A DNA stretch of 64,000 nt from Flavobacterium soyangense (GCF_015277675.1 NZ_JADHEC010000002.1:116925-180924); one strand, 5' to 3'. Shown: positions 8,901-17,682, counted from the stretch's first letter. The notes: generated from the letters alone by a model not told the origin. Made by a program: numbers and translations.

Positions 8901-9692
8901 TTATAATTTGGTTATAAAAAGTTCCACCCGCCGATCTTGAGCATCCTCTTTGCCAAGCGGAAAACGGTTTCCATATCCTTTATACGACATTCGATACGGG
9001 CTTATTCCTTTCGAATGAAGATACACAAACACATTTTTGGCCCTGTTTGTGGAAAGATTTCTGTCTTGGGTTTCCTTGTCAATAGCATCAGTATATTTGC
9101 TTGAAGTGCAACACACATGACCTTTAATTTCAAATCGAAGCGTCTTGTGTTTTTCCAATAAAACAACAATTCTGTCCAATTCTTTTTTTGCTTTTAAAGA
9201 AAGGACGCTCGAACCCATTTCAAATGAAACTCGTTCTAAAATAATGAGATCTCCCGCTTTTGGATTTTCCGGAAAGGAAGTATACACTGTTTTTTTGATA
9301 AAAATTAAATCTACACGTCTGTTTTGATCGCGTGTTTTTTGTAAATTTTTTATAGAATCCTTAACCAAAACTACACGTCCCCTGCCTTCGCAAATAAAAA
9401 TTTTATTTTGCAGAACACCGTTAGAAAGCAGTGTTTTCTGGACGGTTGCCACTCTTTTATTAGACAATTTATCGTTATAATCCTCACTTCCTCTGTCATC
9501 ACAATAACCATAAAGCTGAATGGCTTCAAATTGTGAAAAATCAGGCGAGTTTATAAGACCAATAATTGTATTTATTTGGGTTTTATTCAAAGAGAATTTA
9601 TCAAAGTCAAAATATACGGATTGAACTGAGTCTTCTTGTGCAGAGAGATAGCCATAAAATAAAAGAAATAGTATTTTTAAGCCTCTATTCAT
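8901..9692 (-). CDS. OmpA-family protein with two tandem OmpA-C-like domains
   Basis: 263 residues from the ATG at 9692. Its A is shared with the TGA stop of the S41 protease (TGATG), so the two genes are translationally coupled. After a signal peptide there is no beta-barrel. Instead two OmpA-C/MotB-like modules follow, at about residues 23-133 (YFDFDKFSLN, GYCDDRGSEDYN, LSNKRVATVQ, DQNRRVDLIF) and 155-263 (GSSVLSLKAKKELD, GHVCCTSS, LSTNRAKNV, DAQDRRVEL). OmpA-C domains bind peptidoglycan non-covalently. Two in one short periplasmic protein is uncommon. Coupling to a periplasmic protease suggests an envelope-maintenance role. Confidence 0.85.
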   Translation of the reverse strand: MNRGLKILFLLFYGYLSAQEDSVQSVYFDFDKFSLNKTQINTIIGLINSPDFSQFEAIQLYGYCDDRGSEDYNDKLSNKRVATVQKTLLSNGVLQNKIFICEGRGRVVLVKDSIKNLQKTRDQNRRVDLIFIKKTVYTSFPENPKAGDLIILERVSFEMGSSVLSLKAKKELDRIVVLLEKHKTLRFEIKGHVCCTSSKYTDAIDKETQDRNLSTNRAKNVFVYLHSKGISPYRMSYKGYGNRFPLGKEDAQDRRVELFITKL

Positions 9693-11329
9693 CACATTTT
9701 CAGGATGCTTTTATACTCATCACTATTGCTCAGAACGCTTGTTGCTTTCTTGATTTCGGAGTTGTTTTTGAGATAATATTGATATAAGCCTTCTTGATAT
9801 TGATAACGTTTAATGATTTCGTCAAGGATTAAATTTTTGATTTCCTTTTGGTTTTTATCTAATGAAGTTTCTTCACTTTTTTGAAGGGCAGTCAGTAATT
9901 GCTGATATTCAGAGCTAATGCTTTCGTCCACTTTTTCTTTTTTGGCTACAGCGAAAGTGTTTTTCAAAGCGAGTTCCGTTTCAGTGTCGAAAGAAAATTT
10001 CTGGATTTTTAAATACTGTTTAAAATCTTGGAAATCAGCATCAGAAAATGTTGGAATTTGATAGCCTAAATTTGGATTTTTGTAATAATAGGCAGTTGCA
10101 TAATTGAAAATTCCGTCGTTTTTAAGCAAGGCTTCCGTAATTGGACTTGTTTTCGTTTCTTCGAGTTCAATGTCAGGTTGAATGCCGCCTCCATCATAAA
10201 CCGTTCTTCCTTTTCGGGTTTTGAAAGCGTTATAATTCTTGGCTTCGGTTTTTGTGGCGACACCGTTTTTGTCTTTATGTGTATAATCCAAAGCCTGAAT
10301 GCATCTTCCTGAAGGTGTGTAATAGCGAGAAATCGTAACTTTTAATTGCGTTCCATAAGTCAGATCTACCGGTCTTTGAACCAATCCTTTTCCGAAACTT
10401 CGGCTACCAATGACCACGGCACGATCCAAATCCTGCAAAGCTCCCGAAACAATTTCTGATGCCGAAGCACTTTTTCCATTCACCAAAATAACTAATGGAA
10501 TTTCAGTATCTATAGGCTCTCGTGAGGTTTTATAAGTATTGTTGTGCTTCTCAATTTTTGATTTTGTGGTTACGATTGTTTCATTTTTTGGAACAAATAA
10601 ATTACAAATATTCACAGCTTCATTCAAAAGCCCACCAGGATTTCCTCTTAAATCCAGAATAATTTTATCAGCGCCTTCTCTTTTTAATTGTTCTAAAGCT
10701 TCCTTAGTTTCCAATGAAGCTTTTTGGTTAAAATGGGATAAAACGATATATCCGGTTTTGTCGTCAATTTTTCCAAAAAACGGCACCGATTTTATGGCAA
10801 CTTCATCAAGTACAATTTGGGCCGAGTTTGTTTTGCCTTGGCGGATGTATTTGACATCGATTTTAGTGTTTTTTGCGCCTCTAAAAAGCTGTGAAGCGTC
10901 GCCTTTGAAATCGGACAAAACAATATCGCCAATTTGAATAATTTCGTCACCAGCTTTAAGCCCGGCTTTATCCGCAGGGAAGTTTTTATAGGGTTCGCGA
11001 ATGATTAATTTGTCTTCTTTTCGAGTAACCGAAGCGCCAATTCCGGTATATTCGCCAGTATTGTTTATCTTGAATTTCACAACATCCTGCTCATTAAAAT
11101 ATACGGTATATGGATCAAGACTGGCCAACATTCCTTTGATGGCTTTGTCCATTAAATCGCCAGGATTTGTTTCGTCGACATAGTTTTTATTTAACTCTTT
11201 AAAAAGCGTTGTAAATATTTCTACCTGTTTGGCAATTTCAAAAAAATCGTCTTTGAAACTAACGCCAACAAACAAAAATGCTGAAGCTATGGCCGGAAGA
11301 ATGAACTTTTTTTTGAATGGAGAAGTCAT
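9692..11329 (-). CDS. S41 carboxy-terminal processing peptidase (CtpA/Prc-like)
   Basis: 545 residues. An N-terminal membrane or signal segment (about 8-24) is followed by a PDZ domain (about 90-170, with FPADKAGLKAGDEIIQIGD) and the S41 catalytic core. SASASE at 287-292 provides the nucleophile region and SFGKG at 311-315 carries the catalytic Lys. These proteases trim or degrade exported proteins by recognising C-termini in the periplasm. It lies upstream of and overlaps the OmpA-like gene, with rnpA further upstream on the same strand. Confidence 0.94.
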   Translation of the reverse strand: MTSPFKKKFILPAIASAFLFVGVSFKDDFFEIAKQVEIFTTLFKELNKNYVDETNPGDLMDKAIKGMLASLDPYTVYFNEQDVVKFKINNTGEYTGIGASVTRKEDKLIIREPYKNFPADKAGLKAGDEIIQIGDIVLSDFKGDASQLFRGAKNTKIDVKYIRQGKTNSAQIVLDEVAIKSVPFFGKIDDKTGYIVLSHFNQKASLETKEALEQLKREGADKIILDLRGNPGGLLNEAVNICNLFVPKNETIVTTKSKIEKHNNTYKTSREPIDTEIPLVILVNGKSASASEIVSGALQDLDRAVVIGSRSFGKGLVQRPVDLTYGTQLKVTISRYYTPSGRCIQALDYTHKDKNGVATKTEAKNYNAFKTRKGRTVYDGGGIQPDIELEETKTSPITEALLKNDGIFNYATAYYYKNPNLGYQIPTFSDADFQDFKQYLKIQKFSFDTETELALKNTFAVAKKEKVDESISSEYQQLLTALQKSEETSLDKNQKEIKNLILDEIIKRYQYQEGLYQYYLKNNSEIKKATSVLSNSDEYKSILKM

Positions 11330-11408
11330 AATCAGTATTGGCTAAATTTTAGACCACTAAAATAAGAATAAAACACCAATAATAACAAAGCAGCTATATA
11401 CAAAGTCG

Positions 11409-11801
11409 CTATTCTTCGTTTTTTAATTGGTGAACAAACTTTTCAAACAATTGAATGGTTTTAATGTTGATTTCTTCGTAAGATAATCGGTCTTTGGTTT
11501 GATAAAAAAACATAAAAGCATATTTTTTGTCCAAATTATCAATCAGAATGTTTTTGTTTAAACGATAGGTTTCGCGAAGAATGCGCTTGAAATAATTACG
11601 ATCCACGGCGTGTTTGAAGTATTTCTTGGAAACCGAAACCCCCATTTTTAGTTTTTGTTCCGAAGTTTCGGGAATGCCATAATCACTTTCCACATAAACC
11701 AGTCTCAAAGGATATTTTGACACAGATTTGCCTTTGGAAAAAAGTAAATCTATCGTGATTTTACTTTTTAGCTTTTCGTTTTTTGGATAAGTGAAGTTCA
11801 T
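11409..11801 (-). CDS. rnpA: Ribonuclease P protein component
   Basis: 130 residues. This is the protein subunit that assists the RNase P RNA in 5' maturation of tRNA. The signature RNR region is visible (HAVDRNYFKRILRETYR, about residues 64-80), as is the GVSVSKKYFKHAV beta-strand. Here it is not beside rpmH but directly upstream of the S41 protease on the same strand. Confidence 0.95.
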   Translation of the reverse strand: MNFTYPKNEKLKSKITIDLLFSKGKSVSKYPLRLVYVESDYGIPETSEQKLKMGVSVSKKYFKHAVDRNYFKRILRETYRLNKNILIDNLDKKYAFMFFYQTKDRLSYEEINIKTIQLFEKFVHQLKNEE

Positions 11802-11834
11802 TTTTTATATAAAAACAGTAAATATTTTCGAATG

Positions 11835-11842
11835 CAAAGGTA
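11835..11842 (-). promoter_or_regulatory. -7 promoter box for rnpA
   Basis: The minus strand reads TACCTTTG (TAnnTTTG), 33 bases before the rnpA ATG. Confidence 0.5.
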
Positions 11843-11948
11843 CAATTAAACCCTAAACGGTTTTATTTTTTTAGAATGTAGTTTTTTTTTGTTTGATTGA
11901 ATTTGTGGGGACGCAATGCAATTTTGTGCTAGCCGTTCAGGAGAAAAT

Positions 11949-12407
11949 TTAGTTCATTTCTGAGCAATCGGGTTTTGCAATGGTGTTATTACTTAATTGA
12001 ACGTTCACTTTTTTTGTTTTAAACTGCATTAGCAGATTTGTTATTATTGCTAATATTATTGAAACTATAATTAAGATTAGCCACCAATAAGGAATTACCC
12101 AAAAGGTAAAATATTTTGTTGATTGAATATAATCATAATGCTTTATTCCTAAATTTTGGATCCCTTCAGCAATACAGGCAAAGTATAAAATTAACATCAA
12201 TACTATCAGGTAAACTAGTAAGTATTTAATTATGTTTTTCACCTTATTTTGGGCTTGTATTTCCGAAATCTTTGTTTTACTCCCGTTCACACTGATATAC
12301 AAATTATCCTTGTTACGGATGACGTAGAATTGCATTCTGAGCACAATCCTACAAGCAACTAAAACAAATTTAATCAAATAATTCGTAATTAATAACCAAA
12401 ACAACAT
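11949..12407 (-). CDS. Hypothetical membrane protein
   Basis: 152 residues with three hydrophobic segments (about 1-22, 60-82 and 103-130) separated by a charged cytoplasmic or periplasmic loop. No family was recognised. It is transcribed divergently from plsC and has no operon partner. The start is chosen at the first ATG; a start at Met25 would remove the first hydrophobic segment. Confidence 0.5.
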   Translation of the reverse strand: MLFWLLITNYLIKFVLVACRIVLRMQFYVIRNKDNLYISVNGSKTKISEIQAQNKVKNIIKYLLVYLIVLMLILYFACIAEGIQNLGIKHYDYIQSTKYFTFWVIPYWWLILIIVSIILAIITNLLMQFKTKKVNVQLSNNTIAKPDCSEMN

Positions 12408-12446
12408 TATTGTTTGGTATTAAAAACCCACTAAAAATATATTTCT

Positions 12447-12454
12447 TATTTTTG
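12447..12454 (+). promoter_or_regulatory. -7 promoter box for plsC
   Basis: TATTTTTG matches TAnnTTTG and lies 17 bases before the plsC ATG, so the leader would be very short. Confidence 0.45.
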
Positions 12455-12471
12455 CAAACTAAAACCACTAA

Positions 12472-13206
12472 ATGCAAAAAATTATATCTTATCCAATATC
12501 CTTTATTGCAATTCTGTTATTCCTTTTAATATTAATTATTTTTCATCCCATCCAGTGGATTTGTTTTAATGTTTTTGGTTACCAAGCTCATAAAAAAAGT
12601 GTAGATTACCTGAACTTTTTCTTATTAAGAATCGGTCACGTTTTAGGCACAACCTATAAAATTGAAGGCAGGGAAACCATTCCGACTGGAGTTCCCATTA
12701 TTTTTGTGGCAAACCATCAGGGGATGTATGATATCATTGGAATGATTTGGTTTTTGAGAAAATTTCATCCAAAATTTGTAAGCAAAGTTGAATTAGGAAA
12801 AGGAATTCCTAGTGTTTCTTATAATTTACGACACGGAGGCTCGGTTCTTATTGACAGAAAAGATCCAAAACAAGCTATTCCGATGATTAAAGGATTGTCA
12901 GAATATATAGAAAAGTATAAAAGATCAGCGGTAATTTTTCCAGAAGGGACAAGAAGTAAAACAGGAAATCCGAAGGAATTTGCACAAAGCGGCTTGAAAA
13001 TATTGTGTAAATATGCGCCGTCTGCTTATGTTGTGCCTATAAGTATCAATAATTCCTGGAAGTTTTTTAAATTTGGACTTTTTCCGTATGGTTTAGGAAA
13101 TCACATTACCTTTACCATTCATAAGGCTTTAGCAGTAGAAAACTTTACCTTTGAAGAAATAATAAAAAAAACAGAAAGCACTATTGTTGAAGGAATAAAA
13201 ATTTAA
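12472..13206 (+). CDS. plsC: 1-acyl-sn-glycerol-3-phosphate acyltransferase
   Basis: 244 residues. An N-terminal membrane segment (about 7-26) is followed by the PlsC domain: NHQGMYD contains the HxxxxD catalytic pair (H82, D87) and FPEGTRS lies at 156-162. The enzyme acylates lysophosphatidic acid to phosphatidic acid on the inner membrane. The acyl-ACP desaturase gene follows on the same strand after about 65 bases and has its own -7 box, a sensible lipid-synthesis neighbourhood. Confidence 0.92.
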   Translation: MQKIISYPISFIAILLFLLILIIFHPIQWICFNVFGYQAHKKSVDYLNFFLLRIGHVLGTTYKIEGRETIPTGVPIIFVANHQGMYDIIGMIWFLRKFHPKFVSKVELGKGIPSVSYNLRHGGSVLIDRKDPKQAIPMIKGLSEYIEKYKRSAVIFPEGTRSKTGNPKEFAQSGLKILCKYAPSAYVVPISINNSWKFFKFGLFPYGLGNHITFTIHKALAVENFTFEEIIKKTESTIVEGIKI

Positions 13207-13223
13207 AATAGTAATAAATTGTG

Positions 13224-13231
13224 TATGTTTG
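13224..13231 (+). promoter_or_regulatory. -7 promoter box for the acyl-ACP desaturase
   Basis: TATGTTTG matches TAnnTTTG and lies 39 bases before the ATG at 13271. Confidence 0.45.
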
Positions 13232-13270
13232 GGATAAATACAAAATCCCGATATTCAAAATAAAACAAAT

Positions 13271-14257
13271 ATGTCATTAAAAAATATTCGATTAGAAGTA
13301 ATGCAACTATTAGAAAAAAACGTTAGCAGTTATGTTGACCAATATCTAATTCCGGTGGAGAAAATCTGGCAACCATCCGACTTTTTACCTAATTCAGAAA
13401 GCGATAATTTCCTAGAAGAAGTAAAAGAATTGAGAGAAATTTCAAAAGATTTGCCTTATGATTTTTGGGTTGCAATGGTAGGCGATATGATTACCGAAGA
13501 AGCTTTGCCAACTTACGAAAACTGGTTAATGGAAGTTGAAGGCGTAGATAATCTGGAAAGAAATGGTTGGGCAAAATGGGTTCGTCAATGGACCGGTGAA
13601 GAAAACCGTCACGGCGATTTGCTTAATAAATATCTTTATTTGTCCGGTCGAGTGAATATGCGCGAAATCGAAATGACCACGCAACACCTTATCAATGACG
13701 GTTTCGACATTGGAACCGGAAGAGATCCCTATAAAAACTTTGTATATACTAGTTTTCAGGAATTAGCAACTTATGTTTCTCACAATAGAGTTTCGCAATT
13801 AGCAAAGAGTTATGGCGACACTAAATTAGCCAAAATGTGTAAAATGGTTGCCGGTGACGAAATGCGCCATCATCTTGCTTATAGCGAATTTGTCAATCAG
13901 ATTTTCAAAATTGATCCAAGCGAAATGATGCTTGCTTTTCAATATATGATGAAGGCCAAAATTGTGATGCCAGCGCATTTCTTGAGAGAATCAGGACAAA
14001 AAATAAGCTCTGCTTTCGAACATTTTTCAGATTCAGCACAACGGATTGGAGTTTATACAGCTAGCGATTATGTTGATATTATGCAAAAATTAATCGAAAA
14101 ATGGCAAATCGACAAGATTTCAGGTTTGACCGATGAAGCCGAAAAAGCAAGGGATTATTTGATGAAATTACCAGCTAGAATGGCACGGATTTCAGAGAGA
14201 TTAGTGATACCTCAAGAGTCGTTTCAATTTAAATGGGTTGAACCTGCTAGATTGTAA
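13271..14257 (+). CDS. Acyl-[acyl-carrier-protein] desaturase (soluble diiron)
   Basis: 328 residues of the ferritin-like soluble desaturase family. The two EExxH-type diiron motifs are visible: EENRH at 110-114 and DEMRH at 196-200, with a further Glu in TEEALP near residue 77. The enzyme introduces a cis double bond into acyl-ACP using O2 and reduced ferredoxin. A 2Fe-2S or 4Fe-4S donor is needed; a single-cluster ferredoxin is encoded at 50451 but there is no evidence that the two work together. Confidence 0.92.
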   Translation: MSLKNIRLEVMQLLEKNVSSYVDQYLIPVEKIWQPSDFLPNSESDNFLEEVKELREISKDLPYDFWVAMVGDMITEEALPTYENWLMEVEGVDNLERNGWAKWVRQWTGEENRHGDLLNKYLYLSGRVNMREIEMTTQHLINDGFDIGTGRDPYKNFVYTSFQELATYVSHNRVSQLAKSYGDTKLAKMCKMVAGDEMRHHLAYSEFVNQIFKIDPSEMMLAFQYMMKAKIVMPAHFLRESGQKISSAFEHFSDSAQRIGVYTASDYVDIMQKLIEKWQIDKISGLTDEAEKARDYLMKLPARMARISERLVIPQESFQFKWVEPARL

Positions 14258-14307
14258 ATTTTTGAATGCAGATTGGTTGGATTGGAGAGATGATTTAGAT
14301 TGACTTT

Positions 14308-14343
14308 TTTGAAATTGTCTTTGAAATTGTCTTTGAAATTGAT
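14308..14343. repeat. Three tandem 12-base repeats
   Basis: TTTGAAATTGTC occurs three times in a row (14308-14319, 14320-14331 and 14332-14343), the last copy ending GAT instead of GTC. It lies between the desaturase stop and the terminator hairpin. The role is unknown. Confidence 0.75.
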
Positions 14344-14358
14344 ATGAAATATTGAATT

Positions 14359-14398
14359 GCTGATTTTTGAATTTAACCTTTAAAAATCAGCTTTTTTT
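14359..14398 (+). terminator. Intrinsic terminator after the desaturase gene
   Basis: GCTGATTTTT (14359-14368) pairs perfectly with AAAAATCAGC (14382-14391) and is followed by seven T residues. Confidence 0.75.
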
Positions 14399-14412
14399 AA
14401 TTCTTAATTGCT

Positions 14413-15066
14413 ATGAGTAACGAAAATATAATCAATAAAACAATTCTTTTTGTAAAGCAAAAATTGGAAAATGCCGAAGGTGGACACGACTGGTTTCATA
14501 TAGAAAGAGTGTTTAAAAATTCAGTATCAATCTCTTACAACGAAGTTTGTGACATTACTGTTGTAAAACTTGGAGCATTGCTTCATGATATTGCCGACAG
14601 TAAATTTTACAATGGTGACGAAACGGTTGGACCAAAAATAGCGCGCGAATTTCTTGAAAGCGAAAATCTTGATGAAGCCACAATCCAGCACGTTGTTGAT
14701 ATAATCGAAAACATCTCTTTTAAGGGTGGAAATACTAAAAAGCTATTCTCTTCCATCGAGTTGGATATCGTTCAAGACGCAGATCGATTGGACGCCATTG
14801 GAGCCATTGGCATTGCTAGAACGTTCAATTATGGTGGATTCAAAAACAGGCCTTTATATAATCCAAAAATTGCTCCAAATCTTAGAATGAGCAAAGAAGA
14901 ATACAAAAATAGTGAAGCACCAACCTTGAATCATTTTTACGAAAAACTATTGCTTTTAAAGGACAAAATGAATACCGAAACTGGTAAAAAAATCGCCCAA
15001 GAAAGACACCGGTTTATGATGACATTTCTATCGCAATTTTATGCAGAATGGGATGGGGAAAAGTAG
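14413..15066 (+). CDS. HD-domain phosphohydrolase
   Basis: 217 residues. The metal-binding HD motifs are visible: GGHDWFH (H25, H29), LLHDIAD (H58-D59) and VQDADRLDAIG (Asp near 122-124). The order matches the YedJ-like HD superfamily of metal-dependent phosphohydrolases, often acting on nucleotides. The substrate is unknown. It starts 15 bases after the preceding terminator, so it needs its own promoter or read-through. Confidence 0.85.
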   Translation: MSNENIINKTILFVKQKLENAEGGHDWFHIERVFKNSVSISYNEVCDITVVKLGALLHDIADSKFYNGDETVGPKIAREFLESENLDEATIQHVVDIIENISFKGGNTKKLFSSIELDIVQDADRLDAIGAIGIARTFNYGGFKNRPLYNPKIAPNLRMSKEEYKNSEAPTLNHFYEKLLLLKDKMNTETGKKIAQERHRFMMTFLSQFYAEWDGEK

Positions 15067-15067
15067 T

Positions 15068-15154
15068 TTTCAGTTTGCAGTATTCAGTCGTAGTTTATAG
15101 TCTAGTAACTGATTACTTTTATTTATTTCAACTGAGTACTGAAAACTGCAAACT
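15068..15154. repeat. Imperfect inverted repeat between convergent genes
   Basis: Left arm GTTTTCAGTTTGCAGTATTC; the right arm around 15125-15153 is a near reverse complement with the two motif halves in swapped order (reverse complement begins GTTTGCAGTTTTCAGTAC). It lies between the HD gene and the minus-strand gene at 15158 and could act as a bidirectional terminator. Confidence 0.5.
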
Positions 15155-15157
15155 TTT

Positions 15158-15553
15158 TTAAATTCCCTTTTCCTTCATTTCTAAAATCACATCCGAAGCA
15201 TTTTTAAAAGTAGGAGCTTGCTCAATAATGCTTCCCACACGCTTTTTATTGAGTTTAAATGTTATATCGTTCTCTGTTGTAAACAACAAAGCAGTTAAAA
15301 AAGGATTGTTCATATATGGCGCCAAAACAAAAAAAGCTTCTTCCAATGAATGAAAACTTTCAACTTCTTCAGTTTTGTAACGAGCCGTAATCGAAAGGCT
15401 GAAAACGCCATCATTCAAAACGGGACGCACATAAATATTTTTCAATTCGGTGTCGCCAATGGTTTTGGCCAACGTTAATTTAGCATACGTTTTATTATCG
15501 ATACTTTCTTTTACTTTTTCCCAGAATTGGGCAAATACAGGTTGGAAGGACAT
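15158..15553 (-). CDS. Hypothetical protein
   Basis: 131 residues, soluble, with mixed alpha and beta character (IYVRPVLNDGVFSLSITARYKTEE, then a helical LEEAFFVLAPYMNNP). No signal peptide or membrane segment, and no family recognised. It is monocistronic between the HD gene (convergent) and the AAA ATPase gene (same strand, 61 bases upstream). Confidence 0.6.
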   Translation of the reverse strand: MSFQPVFAQFWEKVKESIDNKTYAKLTLAKTIGDTELKNIYVRPVLNDGVFSLSITARYKTEEVESFHSLEEAFFVLAPYMNNPFLTALLFTTENDITFKLNKKRVGSIIEQAPTFKNASDVILEMKEKGI

Positions 15554-15614
15554 AGTTTTATTTTTTATAAGTTGTAAATAATTGGTTTTCAGAACAAACC
15601 TTTGAGGTTTTGAT

Positions 15615-16733
15615 TTATATCAAATAATTCCAAAAATTTTCCTTGTGAATGACTTGAGTTGTTTTTGGATGATACTTTTCTGTAAACGATTTGGTAAATT
15701 TCACTTTTACATTTGGACTGTATTTGATTTCAAAAGCTTCAATTTCGTTATTTTTTATTTCTAAATAATCAATTTCGGCTTGTTGTGTATTTCTCCAAAA
15801 ATAAGTGTCTTTAAACTGATTTTCATAAGACAATTTTTTCTTGCGCTCGCTGATAACAAAGTTTTCCCACAACGCACCAATATCGTCGCGAAGCTCTATT
15901 GGATTAAAATTTTTGATGATTCGATTGCGCAAACCATTGTCCCAAAAATAAACTTTTCTGCCTTTTTTGAGTTCGTTATCCTGATTTTTGCTAAAAGCAT
16001 TCAAGCTAAAAACAATAAAGTTTTTTTCAAGAATATCAATGTATTTCTCAACGGTTAATCGACTTATTCCTAAATCATTCGCTAGAGAATTATAACTAAT
16101 TTCGCTGCCAATTCGATACGCTAACATTTGAACCAATCGCTGTAAAGTCGCTGATTTTTTGATGCCTTCGAGATTCAAAATGTCTTTATACAGAAAACCT
16201 TCGACCAAATCATTCAGGATTTTTTCTTCTTTGCCAACATTGGTAACCACTTCTGGATAATATCCAAAAACCAAACGATGAGGAACCAAACGAGTTTCTT
16301 CAATAAAATTGCTGTGTTTGACCATTTCGCCGTAACTCAACGGAAAAAGTTGTAATTCTTCTTTTCTGCCAACCATTGATTCCTTGGTTTTGTCAGCCAA
16401 TTCAAATGCACTACTTCCCGAAGCAATCACTTGAATTTCAGGATAATTATCGACCATTCGTTTGATCAATAAACCAATATTGTGAATCATTTGCGCTTCG
16501 TCAATGACCAATATTTTGTTGTCTCCGATTAAGGCTTTTAGCCTATCGGTGGTGATGTTTTCTAACAAAAGTTGGGTGTCTGGTTCATCTCCATTGAGCC
16601 ATAAAAAAGATTGATTGCTAACAGTATTTTTTATCAAAGAGGTTTTGCCTACTTGTCTTGCGCCAAATACTAATATGGCTTTACCTTTGAAAAGATAACT
16701 GTCAATTTCGGGTTGTGAGGTTCTATTAATCAT
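15615..16733 (-). CDS. AAA ATPase with DUF4143-type C-terminus
   Basis: 372 residues from ATG 16733; a TTG four codons earlier is also in frame but less likely. Walker A is GARQVGKT (24-31) and Walker B is LVIDEAQ (75-81). The C-terminal half contains a WENFVISE segment and a YFWRNTQQAEIDYLEIKNNEIEAFEIKYS stretch (given here only as a landmark near residues 315-345). That stretch resembles the D...ExK core of PD-(D/E)XK-like folds found in DUF4143 proteins. Family members are widespread, patchily distributed and of unknown function. The upstream region carries two almost identical 30-base inverted repeats overlapping the predicted promoter. Confidence 0.85.
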   Translation of the reverse strand: MINRTSQPEIDSYLFKGKAILVFGARQVGKTSLIKNTVSNQSFLWLNGDEPDTQLLLENITTDRLKALIGDNKILVIDEAQMIHNIGLLIKRMVDNYPEIQVIASGSSAFELADKTKESMVGRKEELQLFPLSYGEMVKHSNFIEETRLVPHRLVFGYYPEVVTNVGKEEKILNDLVEGFLYKDILNLEGIKKSATLQRLVQMLAYRIGSEISYNSLANDLGISRLTVEKYIDILEKNFIVFSLNAFSKNQDNELKKGRKVYFWDNGLRNRIIKNFNPIELRDDIGALWENFVISERKKKLSYENQFKDTYFWRNTQQAEIDYLEIKNNEIEAFEIKYSPNVKVKFTKSFTEKYHPKTTQVIHKENFWNYLI

Positions 16734-16753
16734 TTTTGCATACAATTACAATG

Positions 16754-16787
16754 CAAATATATAATAAAATGATATTACAATATCAAA
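16754..16787 (-). promoter_or_regulatory. Predicted promoter of the AAA/DUF4143 gene
   Basis: The minus strand reads TTTG (16787-16784), 22 bases, then TATATTTG (16761-16754). The -33 element falls inside the first copy of the operator-like repeat. The -7 box ends 21 bases before the ATG. Confidence 0.5.
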
Positions 16788-16840
16788 AAAGTATGATAAT
16801 TTGATATTAGAATATCAAAAAAGTATAATAATTTGATATT
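16771..16840. repeat. Two tandem 30-base inverted repeats (operator-like)
   Basis: Copies at 16779-16808 and 16811-16840 differ at one base. Each starts AATATCAAA and ends TTTGATATT, so each is itself an inverted repeat, and they are spaced 32 bases apart. A smaller palindrome, GATATTACAATATC, at 16771-16784 adds a further half-site. They lie directly upstream of the AAA gene and overlap its promoter. Confidence 0.8.
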
Positions 16841-16895
16841 TAAAATTAGAAATCCAGTTCAACAAGGCACTGGTTACTAAATTTCTGACCACCGA

Positions 16896-17672
16896 TTATT
16901 TAAACTCCGCTTTTCTTTTCTCTAAAAACGCCGTTGTTCCTTCTTTAAAATCATCAGTTGCAAAACAATCGCCAAAATTTTTGATTTCGACATCAAATCC
17001 ATTTACACCTGAAATATAGTTGGCGTTTACGGCTTCAATGGCTTTGGCAATTGCAACGGGAGAATTTTTTATAATTCTGGTGGCAATCGTCGTATAAGTC
17101 GAAAACAAATCGGTTTGTGGCACCACATGATTGACTAATCCGTAAATTTTTGCAGTTTCAGCATCAATCATTCCCGCGGTCATAATCATTTCCATAGCAC
17201 GACCTTTTCCAATAATCTGAGGCAAACGTTGCGTTCCTCCATAACCGGGAATGACACCAAGAGAAGTTTCAGGCAAACCCATTTTCGCATTCTCCGAAGC
17301 GATTCTAAAATGGCAAGCCATAGCTAATTCAAGTCCGCCTCCAAGGGCAAAACCATTGATAGCTGCAATTACAGGAGTTTTCATGTTTTCTATAAAATCG
17401 AATAATAATTGCTGTCCTTGTGCGGCCAATTGTGAACCTTCAACGGATGTGAAATGGGCAAATTCAGAAATATCGGCGCCAGCCACAAAAGCTTTTTCTC
17501 CGCTTCCGGTAATGATAATTACTCGAACTTCGGGATTTTCATCGACTAATTTTAAAGTTTCGTGCAACTCTTGAATTGTTGCTCTGTTTAAGGCATTTAA
17601 CTTTTCCGGACGATTGATAAAAATAGTTGCAATGCCTTTTTCGTGTTCCAAGATGATGTTTTCGAGTGCCAT
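16896..17672 (-). CDS. Enoyl-CoA hydratase/isomerase (crotonase family)
   Basis: 258 residues. Crotonase features are complete: the VAGADISEF oxyanion segment near residue 63, ALGGGLELAMACH near 108-120 (first catalytic Glu region) and PETSLGVIPGYGGTQRL near 138 (second Glu). The enzyme hydrates trans-2-enoyl-CoA in fatty-acid or amino-acid degradation. It lies 10 bases downstream of the sensor kinase stop on the same strand. Confidence 0.9.
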   Translation of the reverse strand: MALENIILEHEKGIATIFINRPEKLNALNRATIQELHETLKLVDENPEVRVIIITGSGEKAFVAGADISEFAHFTSVEGSQLAAQGQQLLFDFIENMKTPVIAAINGFALGGGLELAMACHFRIASENAKMGLPETSLGVIPGYGGTQRLPQIIGKGRAMEMIMTAGMIDAETAKIYGLVNHVVPQTDLFSTYTTIATRIIKNSPVAIAKAIEAVNANYISGVNGFDVEIKNFGDCFATDDFKEGTTAFLEKRKAEFK

Positions 17673-17682
17673 AATTCAGTTT

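Noticed and set aside
16771..16840. CRISPR array
   Set aside because: Only two repeat copies, almost no spacer between them, each internally palindromic, no cas genes; operator-like instead.
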